The notes under the pieces are model-generated. The model saw only the letters and a program-made list of their open reading frames with translations. It did no database searches and was not told where the DNA came from. Shown piece after piece: positions 29,087 to 37,321 of a stretch of 64,000 bases of DNA; the stretch's first letter is position 1; each line of letters starts with the position of its first letter. A program made the position numbers and the translations under genes. Source of the DNA: Agrobacterium tumefaciens (GTDB lineage Bacteria > Pseudomonadota > Alphaproteobacteria > Rhizobiales > Rhizobiaceae); the NCBI GenBank assembly GCA_017744915.1, contig JAGIAH010000012.1:84794-148793 (forward strand), written 5' to 3'.

Positions 29087-30301
29087 ATGATGGCCAAACA
29101 GAAAGTCGCAATGCTGACCGCGGGTGGCCTTGCGCCCTGTCTCTCTTCGGCCGTGGGTGGCCTGATCGAACGCTACAGCGACATCGCGCCTGAGATCGAC
29201 ATCATCGCTTACCGTTCCGGTTATCAGGGCGTGCTTCTGGGCGACCGTATCGAGATCACGAAGGATATGCGCGAAAAGGCGCATCTGCTGCACCGTTACG
29301 GCGGCTCGCCGATCGGCAACAGCCGCGTCAAGCTCACCAATGCCGCCGATTGCGCCAAGCGCGGTCTCGTCAAGGAAGGCGACAATCCGCTGCGCGTCGC
29401 CGCTGACCGGCTGGCGGCTGACGGCGTCACCATTCTCCACACCATTGGCGGTGACGACACCAATACGACCGCCGCCGACCTTGCCGCCTATCTCGGCGCC
29501 AACGGCTACAACCTCACCGTCGTCGGCCTACCGAAGACGGTGGATAATGACGTCGTGCCGATCAAGCAGTCGCTCGGTGCCTGGACGGCCGCCGAAGTCG
29601 GCGCCTCCTTCTTTGACAATGTCAGCAACGAGCAGAGTGCGGCGCCGAAGACCTTCGTCATCCACGAAGTCATGGGCCGCCATTGCGGCTGGCTGACGGC
29701 CGCCACCGCCCGCGCCTATATTCAGAAGACCAGCGGCAATGAATATGTCGAAGGCCTGATGATGAACACGCAGATGAAGAACATTGACGGCATCTACCTG
29801 CCGGAAATGGCCTTCGACATCGAGGCGGAAGCCGAGCGACTCAAGGAAGTCATGGACAAAAACGGCTATGTCACGCTGTTCGTTTCCGAAGGTGCAGGCC
29901 TCGACGCCATCGTCGCCGAACGCGAAGCCTCGGGTGAGGCCGTGAAGCGCGATGCCTTCGGCCATGTGAAGATCGACACCATCAATGTCGGCGGCTGGTT
30001 CCAGAAGCAGTTTGCCAGCCTCATCGGCGCAGAGCGCTCCATGGTGCAGAAATCGGGCTATTTCGCCCGTTCCGCCGCCGCCAATGGCGACGACCTGCGC
30101 CTCATCCAGGGCATGGTCGATCTGGCGGTCGAAAGCGCGCTCAACAAGGTCTCCGGTGTCACCGGCCATGACGAAGACCAGAATGGCAAATTGCGAACCA
30201 TCGAGTTTCCGCGTATCAAGGGCGGAAAGCATTTCAACCTCTCTGCAAAATGGTTTACCGAAGTGATGGAACACGTCGGTCAGCCGTTCACAGCGGCCTG
30301 A
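29087..30301 (+). CDS. pfp: Diphosphate--fructose-6-phosphate 1-phosphotransferase
   Basis: 404-residue PfkA-family enzyme interconverting fructose-6-phosphate and fructose-1,6-bisphosphate with pyrophosphate. The GGDDTN motif at 121-126 has Asp where ATP-dependent enzymes have Gly (GGDGS), the accepted mark of PPi dependence, and LPKTVDND follows at 148-155. A strong AAGGAGAG ribosome site precedes two adjacent ATGs (29087, 29090). Agrobacteria use mainly the Entner-Doudoroff route, so a reversible PPi enzyme fits gluconeogenic flux. LysE gene follows after 52 bases. Confidence 0.93.
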   Translation: MMAKQKVAMLTAGGLAPCLSSAVGGLIERYSDIAPEIDIIAYRSGYQGVLLGDRIEITKDMREKAHLLHRYGGSPIGNSRVKLTNAADCAKRGLVKEGDNPLRVAADRLAADGVTILHTIGGDDTNTTAADLAAYLGANGYNLTVVGLPKTVDNDVVPIKQSLGAWTAAEVGASFFDNVSNEQSAAPKTFVIHEVMGRHCGWLTAATARAYIQKTSGNEYVEGLMMNTQMKNIDGIYLPEMAFDIEAEAERLKEVMDKNGYVTLFVSEGAGLDAIVAEREASGEAVKRDAFGHVKIDTINVGGWFQKQFASLIGAERSMVQKSGYFARSAAANGDDLRLIQGMVDLAVESALNKVSGVTGHDEDQNGKLRTIEFPRIKGGKHFNLSAKWFTEVMEHVGQPFTAA

Positions 30302-30353
30302 TTTTACGATAGTCTAAAATAAGACGGCGACAGGGAGGGCAAGGAGGAAGAGA

Positions 30354-30989
30354 ATGTCTGGACAGGCCTGGCTGATTTTTTGTGCAGCATGTGCCGTTGT
30401 GTTCGCACTCCCCTCTCCCCTTGTATTCTCTGTCGCCTCCTATGCCGCCATCCGCGGCAGGAAGACGGTCTTCGCCTCCGTCAGCGGCGGCGCACTCGGC
30501 ATCGTTACGGCCATGACGATTTCCGCCATTCCGGTGGCCGGTCTTGCCTATCTGCCGCAAGCCTTCCTTGAAATCGTGCAATGGGCAGGCATCGGCTGGC
30601 TGATGCTGTTTGTCCTGTGGACTTTCGCCACGCCGGCCGCACAGGCGGCCAATGCCGATAATGACAATCTGCCGGGCAAATCCTGGAGCGGTATCTTCCG
30701 CAATTGTTACGCCATCGCGGCCCTGCGCCCACGCTATTTCGCTTTCTTTCTGGCGTTGCTGCCTCAATTTATTTCCACCACGGGCAACGCCGTTGAAACC
30801 CTCGCCATGGCACAGGCCGCGATCCTGATTCTGACGTTTGTGATTCTGACCGCGCAGGCGCTGTTTGCCGGCCGGACTCTGGCGCTGGTGCGCCGCATGT
30901 CCGGTGATAAAAAAATCCGGCCGAAATACCGCACCCACTTCATTTCCGGCCGCGCCGTCAGTGCCGGATACAGGCGCATCGCGGCCTGA
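30354..30989 (+). CDS. LysE/RhtB-type exporter
   Basis: 211-residue inner-membrane protein with five to six hydrophobic segments and the family's N-terminal layout (small helix 1, then ALPSPLVFSVASYAAIRGRK). The LysE/RhtB family exports amino acids or related small molecules; the substrate cannot be read. The N-terminal motif is less canonical (PSP rather than PGP). GGAGG sits 7 bases before the ATG. The C-terminal tail is basic. Confidence 0.72.
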   Translation: MSGQAWLIFCAACAVVFALPSPLVFSVASYAAIRGRKTVFASVSGGALGIVTAMTISAIPVAGLAYLPQAFLEIVQWAGIGWLMLFVLWTFATPAAQAANADNDNLPGKSWSGIFRNCYAIAALRPRYFAFFLALLPQFISTTGNAVETLAMAQAAILILTFVILTAQALFAGRTLALVRRMSGDKKIRPKYRTHFISGRAVSAGYRRIAA

Positions 30990-31113
30990 AAACCGGGGCG
31001 CCACGTCCCGGCTTGCCGCTTTCCTTACAATAGGTTAATGAAGGCGCGACGGGACACTGCCTGCTTCGCTCGACGCGGGGGTATCGAAAGACAGGCATAA
31101 CGAAGGCGGCAAC

Positions 31114-32187
31114 ATGCGAAATTCGGGAAAATTCCGCGGAAGAAGTGCACTTCTTCTGTCTTCCACCGTGGGTCTGGCACTGGCATTGAGCGCATGCACC
31201 AGCGTCGAATATACCGCGAAGGAAGGGCCGAACGGTCCGAAAATCGCAACGGTCAGCCCCACCGCTCCTGCCCAGGCATCGACACAGCCGGCAACGGCTG
31301 AGGCCGCAGCCGGCGCCACCCCGACCGCACCGGCGGCCCAGACCGCCCAAGCCGCAACATCTTCTCAGCCTGCAGCACTTCCCACCGCCGTCGCCGTCAA
31401 GGGCGGACGCGTGGCCCTGCCGCCGGCTTCCGAAATCGCAGCCGCCGCAGCCGCGCAGATGCAGCCGCAACAGACCGACGTGGCGCAAGCCGCCGTAACG
31501 ACATCCGCGCCGACCACGGCTGCGGCTCTGGCACCGACAAGCGCCACCCCGGCGGCGGCAGCCATCGAAACGGCGAGCATGGGGGCGAAGCCCGCCACCC
31601 ACAATGCAGCGGCCGACCTGCCGCAGGTGGTTGCCATCAAGGGCAGCTTCCCGCCCGCACCGCCACCGCCCGGCACGCCGTCCATCGGCACCGAACTGAC
31701 GGCGGAACGGAAAGTCATTCCCCTGCCGAAGCCGGACAGCACGGTCCTCGCCTATGCCGCAGGCCCCACCAATGCCGCGCTTGCCGCCATCCGGCAAAAC
31801 GAATCAATGACGGCGCCGCTCAATTCCGCACCGGCCGGGCGCGAAAAGTTGAGCGGACTGATTACCAAATACGCCACCATGTATGATGTGCCGGAAGATC
31901 TGGTTCACCGCGTGGTGCAGCGCGAAAGCCGATATAATCCCGGTGCCTATAGCAGCGGCAATTTCGGCCTGATGCAAATCCGGCATGCCACGGCCCGCTC
32001 CATGGGCTTCGATGGCCCCGCCTCCGGCCTGTTCGATGCCGAAACCAATCTCAAATACGCCGTCAAATACCTCCGCGGCGCATGGGTTGTGGCGGGTAAC
32101 GACCGTGACAATGCCGTCCGGCTTTATGCGCGCGGCTATTATTACGACGCCAAGCGCAAGGGCATGCTGCACGTCCTGCGCAAGTAA
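31114..32187 (+). CDS. Lipoprotein lytic transglycosylase with long Ala/Pro/Thr linker
   Basis: 357-residue exported lipoprotein: signal peptide with lipobox LALSAC and lipidated Cys28. Residues about 40-235 are a low-complexity Ala/Pro/Thr linker, and an SLT domain occupies about 245-350, with catalytic Glu271 in VVQRESRYNP and the NFGLMQIRHATARSMG segment. The linker is long enough to reach from a membrane into the peptidoglycan layer. This domain order is seen in other rhizobia; biological role is not known. Confidence 0.85.
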   Translation: MRNSGKFRGRSALLLSSTVGLALALSACTSVEYTAKEGPNGPKIATVSPTAPAQASTQPATAEAAAGATPTAPAAQTAQAATSSQPAALPTAVAVKGGRVALPPASEIAAAAAAQMQPQQTDVAQAAVTTSAPTTAAALAPTSATPAAAAIETASMGAKPATHNAAADLPQVVAIKGSFPPAPPPPGTPSIGTELTAERKVIPLPKPDSTVLAYAAGPTNAALAAIRQNESMTAPLNSAPAGREKLSGLITKYATMYDVPEDLVHRVVQRESRYNPGAYSSGNFGLMQIRHATARSMGFDGPASGLFDAETNLKYAVKYLRGAWVVAGNDRDNAVRLYARGYYYDAKRKGMLHVLRK

Positions 32188-32269
32188 TAGCTCCGGCTGC
32201 ATTGGGAATGCCGCCTGAATTTGTTCGGCTTCTCGAGACCGGTGACAAAAGCGCCTGAAATTTTCTCTC

Positions 32270-32345
32270 CGTCATCCTCGGGCGTGACCCGAGAATCCAC
32301 GATTGCAATGCGTTATGGATCCTCGGGTCAAGCCCGAGGATGACG
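32270..32345. repeat. 76-base palindromic intergenic repeat, copy A
   Basis: The element begins CGTCATCCTCGGG and ends CCCGAGGATGACG, so its ends form a long inverted repeat, and each half is itself palindromic around TCGGG..CCCGA. A second, more diverged copy of the same 76-base length lies at 46039-46114. Transcribed, it would fold into a long hairpin. It is of the kind of dispersed palindromic element common between rhizobial genes; that attribution is from memory. Confidence 0.7.
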
Positions 32346-32429
32346 TCGTGTGTGACGAGGTCTCGCTCGCAACTTAGACGCCGATGGTTTCCCACAGTCT
32401 CTTTGATTCGTTGCTTTCACCCACAGCCC

Positions 32430-32447
32430 CTGTCATCAAACTGTAGT
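32430..32447 (+). promoter_or_regulatory. PHO box upstream of btaAB
   Basis: CTGTCAT-CAAA-CTGTAGT is a textbook PhoB box: two 7-base direct repeats with 4-base spacing, 43 bases upstream of the btaA start. A weaker third repeat may start at 32452. In Sinorhizobium btaAB is induced by phosphate starvation through PhoB, so the assignment agrees with gene function. Confidence 0.8.
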
Positions 32448-32463
32448 GTCACGGCTGTAGACG

Positions 32464-32483
32464 CCTCTCAATCGACTGAGAGG
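32464..32483 (+). promoter_or_regulatory. Leader hairpin covering the btaA ribosome site
   Basis: CCTCTCA (32464-32470) pairs perfectly with TGAGAGG (32477-32483) across a 6-base loop. The 3' arm contains the GAGAGG ribosome site of btaA, 7 bases before the ATG. It could limit translation; no further control is shown. Confidence 0.4.
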
Positions 32484-32490
32484 TGAACAT

Positions 32491-33741
32491 ATGACGAGTG
32501 CGGCACCCAAGACCGGCTTCAGCAAAAACACGAAACTGAAGTCCGCATTGCTCCAGCACAAGGCACTCTCCAAAAGCGGACTTTCCGAACGGTTCTTCGG
32601 CGTCCTCTTTTCCGGCCTCGTCTATCCGCAGATCTGGGAAGACCCTGAGATCGACATGGAAGCGATGGAGCTTGGCGAAGGCCACCGCATCGTCACCATC
32701 GGCTCGGGCGGCTGCAACATGCTGGCCTATCTCTCCCGCAACCCGGCCAGCATCGATGTCGTGGACCTCAACCCGCATCACATTGCGCTGAACAAGCTGA
32801 AGCTCGCCGCCTTCCGCCATCTGCCCGCCCATCAGGACGTGGTCCGCCACTTCGGCCGCGCCAATACGCGCAGCAACAGCGTCGGTTATGACCGTTTCAT
32901 CGCCGAGCATCTCGACGCCACCACCAAGGCTTACTGGTCGAAGCGCACCCTTTCCGGCCGCCGCCGCATTTCAGTGTTCGACAGGAACATCTACCGCACC
33001 GGCCTGCTCGGCCGCTTCATCGGCGCCGGCCACCTCATGGCCCGCCTGCACGGCGTGAAACTCACCGAAATGGCCAAGACCCGGACGCTGGACGAACAGC
33101 GCCAGTTTTTCGACAGCAAGGTCGCGCCGCTGTTCGACAAGCCGGTGGTACGCTGGCTGACGAAGCGCAAGAGCTCGCTTTTCGGCCTCGGCATTCCTCC
33201 GCGCCAATATGACGAACTGGCGAGCCTTTCCAACGACGGCACGGTCGCCTCCGTGCTCAAGGAGCGGCTGGAGAAGCTGGCCTGCAACTTCCCGCTCAGC
33301 GACAATTATTTTGCCTGGCAGGCTTTTGCACGCCGTTATCCCGAGCCGCATGAGGGCGCCCTGCCCGCTTATCTCAAGCCGGAATATTATGAGACGATCC
33401 GCAACAACACGGCCCGCGTGGCGGTGCACCACGCCACCTATACCGAGCTTCTTTCCAGAAAGCCGGCCAGCGCTGTTGACCGCTATATCCTGCTCGACGC
33501 CCAGGACTGGATGACGGATACGCAGCTCAACGAATTGTGGTCGCAGATCAGCCGCACCGCCGCCCCCGGCGCGCGTGTCATCTTCCGCACCGCCGCCGAA
33601 AAGAGCGTCATCGAAGGTCGTCTCTCTCCTGATATTCGTAACCAGTGGGTCTATCTCGAAGAGCGCTCCAACGCGCTCAACGCCATGGATCGCTCGGCCA
33701 TTTATGGCGGCTTCCATATCTACCAGAGGGCTATGGCATGA
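32491..33741 (+). CDS. btaA: SAM:diacylglycerol 3-amino-3-carboxypropyltransferase BtaA
   Basis: 416-residue enzyme that transfers the 3-amino-3-carboxypropyl group of SAM to diacylglycerol, the first step to the betaine lipid DGTS, a phosphorus-free substitute for phospholipids. The early SGLVYPQIWEDPEIDM segment (about 41-56) and the SAM loop TIGSGGCNMLAYL (about 69-81) are typical of BtaA; a second nucleotide-binding half follows (RYILLDAQDWM near 330). It overlaps btaB by 4 bases and has a PHO box upstream. Confidence 0.93.
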   Translation: MTSAAPKTGFSKNTKLKSALLQHKALSKSGLSERFFGVLFSGLVYPQIWEDPEIDMEAMELGEGHRIVTIGSGGCNMLAYLSRNPASIDVVDLNPHHIALNKLKLAAFRHLPAHQDVVRHFGRANTRSNSVGYDRFIAEHLDATTKAYWSKRTLSGRRRISVFDRNIYRTGLLGRFIGAGHLMARLHGVKLTEMAKTRTLDEQRQFFDSKVAPLFDKPVVRWLTKRKSSLFGLGIPPRQYDELASLSNDGTVASVLKERLEKLACNFPLSDNYFAWQAFARRYPEPHEGALPAYLKPEYYETIRNNTARVAVHHATYTELLSRKPASAVDRYILLDAQDWMTDTQLNELWSQISRTAAPGARVIFRTAAEKSVIEGRLSPDIRNQWVYLEERSNALNAMDRSAIYGGFHIYQRAMA

Positions 33742-34454
33742 AAACCATCGGCGAGAATGTGGGCCTTGCAGACAGCGCGCATGCGAGCCTGATGGACCGC
33801 ATGTATCGCCACCAGCGGCATATCTACGATATCACCCGCAAATATTACCTTCTCGGCCGCGACCGGACGATTTCCGGCCTCGACGTGCCGAAGGGCGGCA
33901 CATTGCTTGAAGTCGGCTGCGGCACCGGCCGCAACCTGCTGCTGGCCAGCCGGAAATTTCCGCAGGCAAAGCTGTTCGGCCTCGATATTTCCGCCGAAAT
34001 GCTGCTGACGGCTTCCGAGAATTTTAACGGCAAGGCAGAACGCCCGGTCCTGCGCGTGGCCGACGCCACCGCTTTCCGTGCCGCCGAATTCGGCCAGCCC
34101 GACGGTTTCGACCGTGTGATGATCCCCTATGCGCTGTCGATGATACCGGACTGGGAAAAGGCGATCGAACAGGCGCTCACCGCGCTGAAACCCGGCGGTT
34201 CGCTGCATATCGTCGATTTCGGCCAGCAGGAGCAATTGCCGAAGTGGTTCCGCAGCCTCCTCAGGGCCTGGCTTACCCGCTTCCACGTCACGCCCCGCGC
34301 CAACCTTCGTTATGTGCTCGCCAATATGGCAGGCCGCTTTGAAGGCAATCTGGAGTTCGAGGAGATTGCCCGGGGCTATGCCTGGCGGGCCGTCATCACG
34401 CTTCCGGTCATCGAAGCACAGCCGAAAATCAGCCGGATACTGGCGGACGCCTGA
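33738..34454 (+). CDS. btaB: Diacylglycerylhomoserine N-methyltransferase BtaB
   Basis: 238-residue SAM methyltransferase that adds three methyl groups to diacylglycerylhomoserine to make DGTS. The class I SAM motif LLEVGCGTGRN spans about 56-66; the family N-terminus MYRHQRHIYDITRKYYLLGRD (about 22-42) is present. The start ATG overlaps the btaA stop (ATGA). Both enzymes act at the cytoplasmic membrane face. Confidence 0.92.
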   Translation: MKTIGENVGLADSAHASLMDRMYRHQRHIYDITRKYYLLGRDRTISGLDVPKGGTLLEVGCGTGRNLLLASRKFPQAKLFGLDISAEMLLTASENFNGKAERPVLRVADATAFRAAEFGQPDGFDRVMIPYALSMIPDWEKAIEQALTALKPGGSLHIVDFGQQEQLPKWFRSLLRAWLTRFHVTPRANLRYVLANMAGRFEGNLEFEEIARGYAWRAVITLPVIEAQPKISRILADA

Positions 34455-34628
34455 TCTATCTGGCATCGCGCCTTACCGATTCGACTTGCCGATTCGAGGG
34501 CGGGCGCAGTACTGCCATCGGCATCATTGCCGTTAAACGCTTTGGCGCGCTACGGCATTTTCCGATCCGCAAAACAGCAAATCGCTTCATATTCAGCGGC
34601 TTGCAAGGCCGAAATCAGCCATTGCCCC

Positions 34629-34657
34629 TTGCCATAACCGCTTGTTTACCATGTTAT
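34629..34657 (+). promoter_or_regulatory. Possible promoter of the GH25 lipoprotein gene
   Basis: TTGCCA (34629-34634), a 17-base spacer and TGTTAT (34652-34657) fit a sigma-70 promoter, about 70 bases upstream of the chosen start. Two GATTCGA repeats (34478 and 34491) lie further upstream. Confidence 0.4.
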
Positions 34658-34726
34658 GCGTAGATCGGGAGATGCGGCACGCCATTTTGCGGCCGCGGGA
34701 TGGGCAACATTTTCATCAGGGTTCCA

Positions 34727-35506
34727 ATGCGGCTGCGTTTTTCGGCACTAATGTCGGCTTTGCTGTTGATCAGCGGCTGCACGTCCACCAGTTACGACCT
34801 GCTGGAAACCGCATCCGTTTCCAAGCCGAAGTTCTCCGATACCGACCCGCAGGATTTCGGCACGAACAACCCGCACCGCCACGAGGTACACGGCATCGAC
34901 GTGTCCAAATGGAATGGCGATGTCGACTGGCAGACCGTGCGCAAATCCGGCGTCTCCTTCGTCTTCGTCAAGGCGACGGAAGGGTCCGACCGCATCGATC
35001 CGAAATTCGGCGATCATTGGCGCAGCGCGGCGGCAGCCAATATTCTGCATGCGCCCTACCACTTCTATTATTTCTGCTCGACAGCGGATGCCCAGGCCGA
35101 CTGGTTCATTCGCAACGTGCCGAAAGAAGCCGTTACCCTGCCGCCGGTTCTCGATGTGGAGTGGAACCCCTCCTCGCCCACCTGCAAGACGCGCCCCGCA
35201 CCCGGCATCGTGCGCGCCGAAATGCAGCGTTTCCTCGACCGCATCGAAGCCCATTACGGCAAGCGCCCGATCATCTATACCTCGGTGGATTTCCACCGCG
35301 ACAATCTTGTCGGCCAGTTCAAGGACTATCATTTCTGGGTGCGTTCCGTCGCCGCCCATCCGGCCAAGATTTACGAAGACCGGAAATGGGCCTTCTGGCA
35401 ATATACGGCAACCGGCGTCGTGCCCGGCGTAAACGGCCCGACCGACATCAATGTCTTTGCCGGCACGGAGAAAAACTGGCGAAAATGGATTGCTTCCGCC
35501 AAATAA
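34727..35506 (+). CDS. GH25 muramidase-like lipoprotein
   Basis: 259-residue exported lipoprotein with a signal peptide and lipobox LISGC (lipidated Cys18). A GH25 lysozyme domain follows (about 55-255): GIDVSKWNGDVDW with Asp58, FVKATEGSDRIDPKF, and the DVEW motif (Asp143, Glu145) on the catalytic face. It would hydrolyse MurNAc-GlcNAc bonds. I chose the ATG at 34727 because AGGG lies 5 bases upstream and it begins a standard signal peptide; an ATG at 34700 adds nine residues without a ribosome site. GH25 enzymes are more often phage or Gram-positive proteins. Confidence 0.87.
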   Translation: MRLRFSALMSALLLISGCTSTSYDLLETASVSKPKFSDTDPQDFGTNNPHRHEVHGIDVSKWNGDVDWQTVRKSGVSFVFVKATEGSDRIDPKFGDHWRSAAAANILHAPYHFYYFCSTADAQADWFIRNVPKEAVTLPPVLDVEWNPSSPTCKTRPAPGIVRAEMQRFLDRIEAHYGKRPIIYTSVDFHRDNLVGQFKDYHFWVRSVAAHPAKIYEDRKWAFWQYTATGVVPGVNGPTDINVFAGTEKNWRKWIASAK

Positions 35507-35628
35507 CACGGCCAAGAAGCAACACTTTCGAAAAATCGGCGTTCTTTCGCATCAGCAGATCGCCCGGTCCGTTTTTTTGTCGCAAACATATGGGTAAAGC
35601 GGGCCAACAACCTATCGAGGAAATTCCC

Positions 35629-36855
35629 ATGCCCACCTTCCGGTCGCGCAGCATCGTATTTGCCGCCGCTTTGTCGCTTCTTTCCACCGGCTCCGCCTTC
35701 GCAACGCCGCCCGTCGCTTCGCCTGACGATCCCAAGCAGGTTGCCTGCGGCGGTGATCTCGGCGCGTTTCTCGAAGGCGTAAAAGCCGATGCGCTCGCCA
35801 AGGGCGTTCCGGCCGACGCGATCCAGAAGGCGCTTGCCGGCGCGCAAATCGACCCGAAAGTGCTCTCGCGTGACCGCGCCCAGGGCGTCTTCCGCCAGAC
35901 CTTCCTGGAATTCTCCCAGCGCACCGTCAGCCAGGCCCGTCTCGATATCGGCCGCAAGAAGCTGCAGGAGCTCTCCTCCACCTTCGCCCGCGCCGAAAAC
36001 GAATTCGGCGTACCGGCCGGCGTCATCGCCGCCTTCTGGGCAATGGAGACGGATTTCGGCGCCGTTCAGGGCGATTTCAACACCCGCAACGCGCTGGTGA
36101 CGCTCTCGCATGATTGCCGCCGCCCGGAACTCTTCCGTCCGCAGCTGCTGGCACTCATCGAAATGGTCCAGCATGGTGATCTCGACCCCGCCGCCAATAC
36201 GGGCGCCTGGGCCGGCGAAATCGGTCAGGTGCAGATGCTGCCCAAGGACATCATCGCCTTCGGCGTCGACGGCGATGGCGATGGCCACGTCAACGTCAAG
36301 AGCAGCGCCCCGGATGCCATCCTGACGGCCGCGAAATTCATCCAGCACCTCGGTTTCAAGAAGGGCGAACCCTGGATTCAGGAAGTTTCCCTGCCGGAAA
36401 ACCTCCCCTGGGAAAAATCCGGCCTCGGCGGCCCGCTGACCGCCGCCGACTGGTTCGCACTCGGCGTCACCCCGCGCGACGGCAACAAGAACTTCTCCTC
36501 CCTGCCCGCTGCCCTCATCATGCCGCAGGGCCGCAAGGGACCGACCTTCATCACCTATCCGAACTTCAACATCTATCTCGAATGGAACCAGTCGTTCATC
36601 TACACGACGTCGGCCGCCTATTTCGCCACCCGCCTGATGGGCGCCCCCGTGTACAACAAGGGCAATCCCGAACCGGGCTTCGATGACGCGACGATGAAAG
36701 AGCTTCAGACCAAGCTCGAAGCGCGCGGACACAATGTCGGCAAGGTGGATGGCATTCTCGGTTCCGGCACCCGCGTCGCCATCCAGAAGGAGCAGCAGCG
36801 TCTCGGACTGCCCGCCGATGGCTGGCCCTCGACGGCACTTCTGCAGGCGCTTTAA
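35629..36855 (+). CDS. MltB-type lytic murein transglycosylase with PG-binding domain
   Basis: 408-residue exported enzyme: signal peptide (about 1-25, ending AFA-T), an SLT_2 (MltB) catalytic domain with Glu140 in FWAMETDFG and GEIGQVQMLPKD near 190, and a C-terminal PG_binding_1 domain (about 345-408, TMKELQTKLEARGHNVGKVDG). Soluble rather than lipoprotein, as no lipobox is visible. GAGGAAA precedes the ATG at 35629; the frame is open far upstream but overlaps the GH25 gene. It lies 122 bases after the GH25 gene and is followed by a terminator. Confidence 0.92.
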   Translation: MPTFRSRSIVFAAALSLLSTGSAFATPPVASPDDPKQVACGGDLGAFLEGVKADALAKGVPADAIQKALAGAQIDPKVLSRDRAQGVFRQTFLEFSQRTVSQARLDIGRKKLQELSSTFARAENEFGVPAGVIAAFWAMETDFGAVQGDFNTRNALVTLSHDCRRPELFRPQLLALIEMVQHGDLDPAANTGAWAGEIGQVQMLPKDIIAFGVDGDGDGHVNVKSSAPDAILTAAKFIQHLGFKKGEPWIQEVSLPENLPWEKSGLGGPLTAADWFALGVTPRDGNKNFSSLPAALIMPQGRKGPTFITYPNFNIYLEWNQSFIYTTSAAYFATRLMGAPVYNKGNPEPGFDDATMKELQTKLEARGHNVGKVDGILGSGTRVAIQKEQQRLGLPADGWPSTALLQAL

Positions 36856-36929
36856 GCAATCTTAACGGCGTCTTCCGGCCTTTAATCTATCGGCCGGAAT
36901 CAGGGCAAAATCTGTTAATCTCGACCTGA

Positions 36930-36967
36930 TGACTGGGGATAACACCCCGGTCATTTACTTTTTTTAA
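36930..36967 (+). terminator. Terminator after the MltB-type gene
   Basis: TGACTGGGG (36930-36938) pairs with CCCCGGTCA (36945-36953), nine pairs including one G-U, followed by TTTACTTTTTTT. It ends the GH25/mltB transcript and isolates the small gene downstream. Confidence 0.7.
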
Positions 36968-37133
36968 ACATATGAAGCACTGCGTGATTTTAAAATAGTC
37001 TTTTATTTTCAAACAATTAAAGAATTTTCATTTTTACGCCGCGCCCAAACATGCTGCGCCGCATTATAAAAACCGCTTTTCAACTGCCACAAAACGGTCA
37101 TATTATCGAAGCTGTCAACAAGAGGAGGCACCC
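36968..37133 (+). other. AT-rich leader of the 25-residue peptide gene
   Basis: This stretch between the mltB terminator and the small gene is markedly AT-rich, with many A/T runs, unlike its neighbours. It most likely holds the promoter and leader of the small gene; I could not pick one promoter pair with confidence. Confidence 0.35.
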
Positions 37134-37211
37134 ATGGGACTTACAAAATCTCTCAATGCCTTGGCAGTCGGTTTGGCGTTTTTGTTCGTAGCGATGATGC
37201 TTTTCATCTGA
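37134..37211 (+). CDS. 25-residue hydrophobic peptide, unknown function
   Basis: A short frame starting MGLTKSLNALAVG and ending MMLFI, 25 residues in all. One basic residue at the start is followed by about 18 hydrophobic residues, enough for one membrane helix. AGGAGG stands 6 bases before the ATG, a nearly perfect ribosome site. The 170 bases upstream are AT-rich after a terminator, and a strong terminator lies 50 bases downstream, so it looks like a free-standing unit. I do not know a named family. It could be a small membrane regulator or a leader peptide. Confidence 0.6.
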   Translation: MGLTKSLNALAVGLAFLFVAMMLFI

Positions 37212-37260
37212 CGAGACGTGAAGACCAAACGCAGATAAAAACCGTAGATGACACGAGTTT

Positions 37261-37296
37261 AAAAAGCGCAGGCCCCGAGGGACCTGCGCTTTTTTC
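37261..37296. terminator. Bidirectional terminator between peptide gene and metF
   Basis: AAAAAGCGCAGG pairs with CCTGCGCTTTTTT around a short GC-rich loop, giving A and T runs on both sides. It would end both the plus-strand peptide gene and the minus-strand metF transcript. Confidence 0.88.
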
Positions 37297-37321
37297 ATGT
37301 CGATAATCCGCTTGTCTGAGA

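Noticed and set aside
37098-37298. 66-codon minus-strand frame opposite the 25-residue peptide gene
   Set aside because: It includes the terminator stem and lacks a ribosome site.
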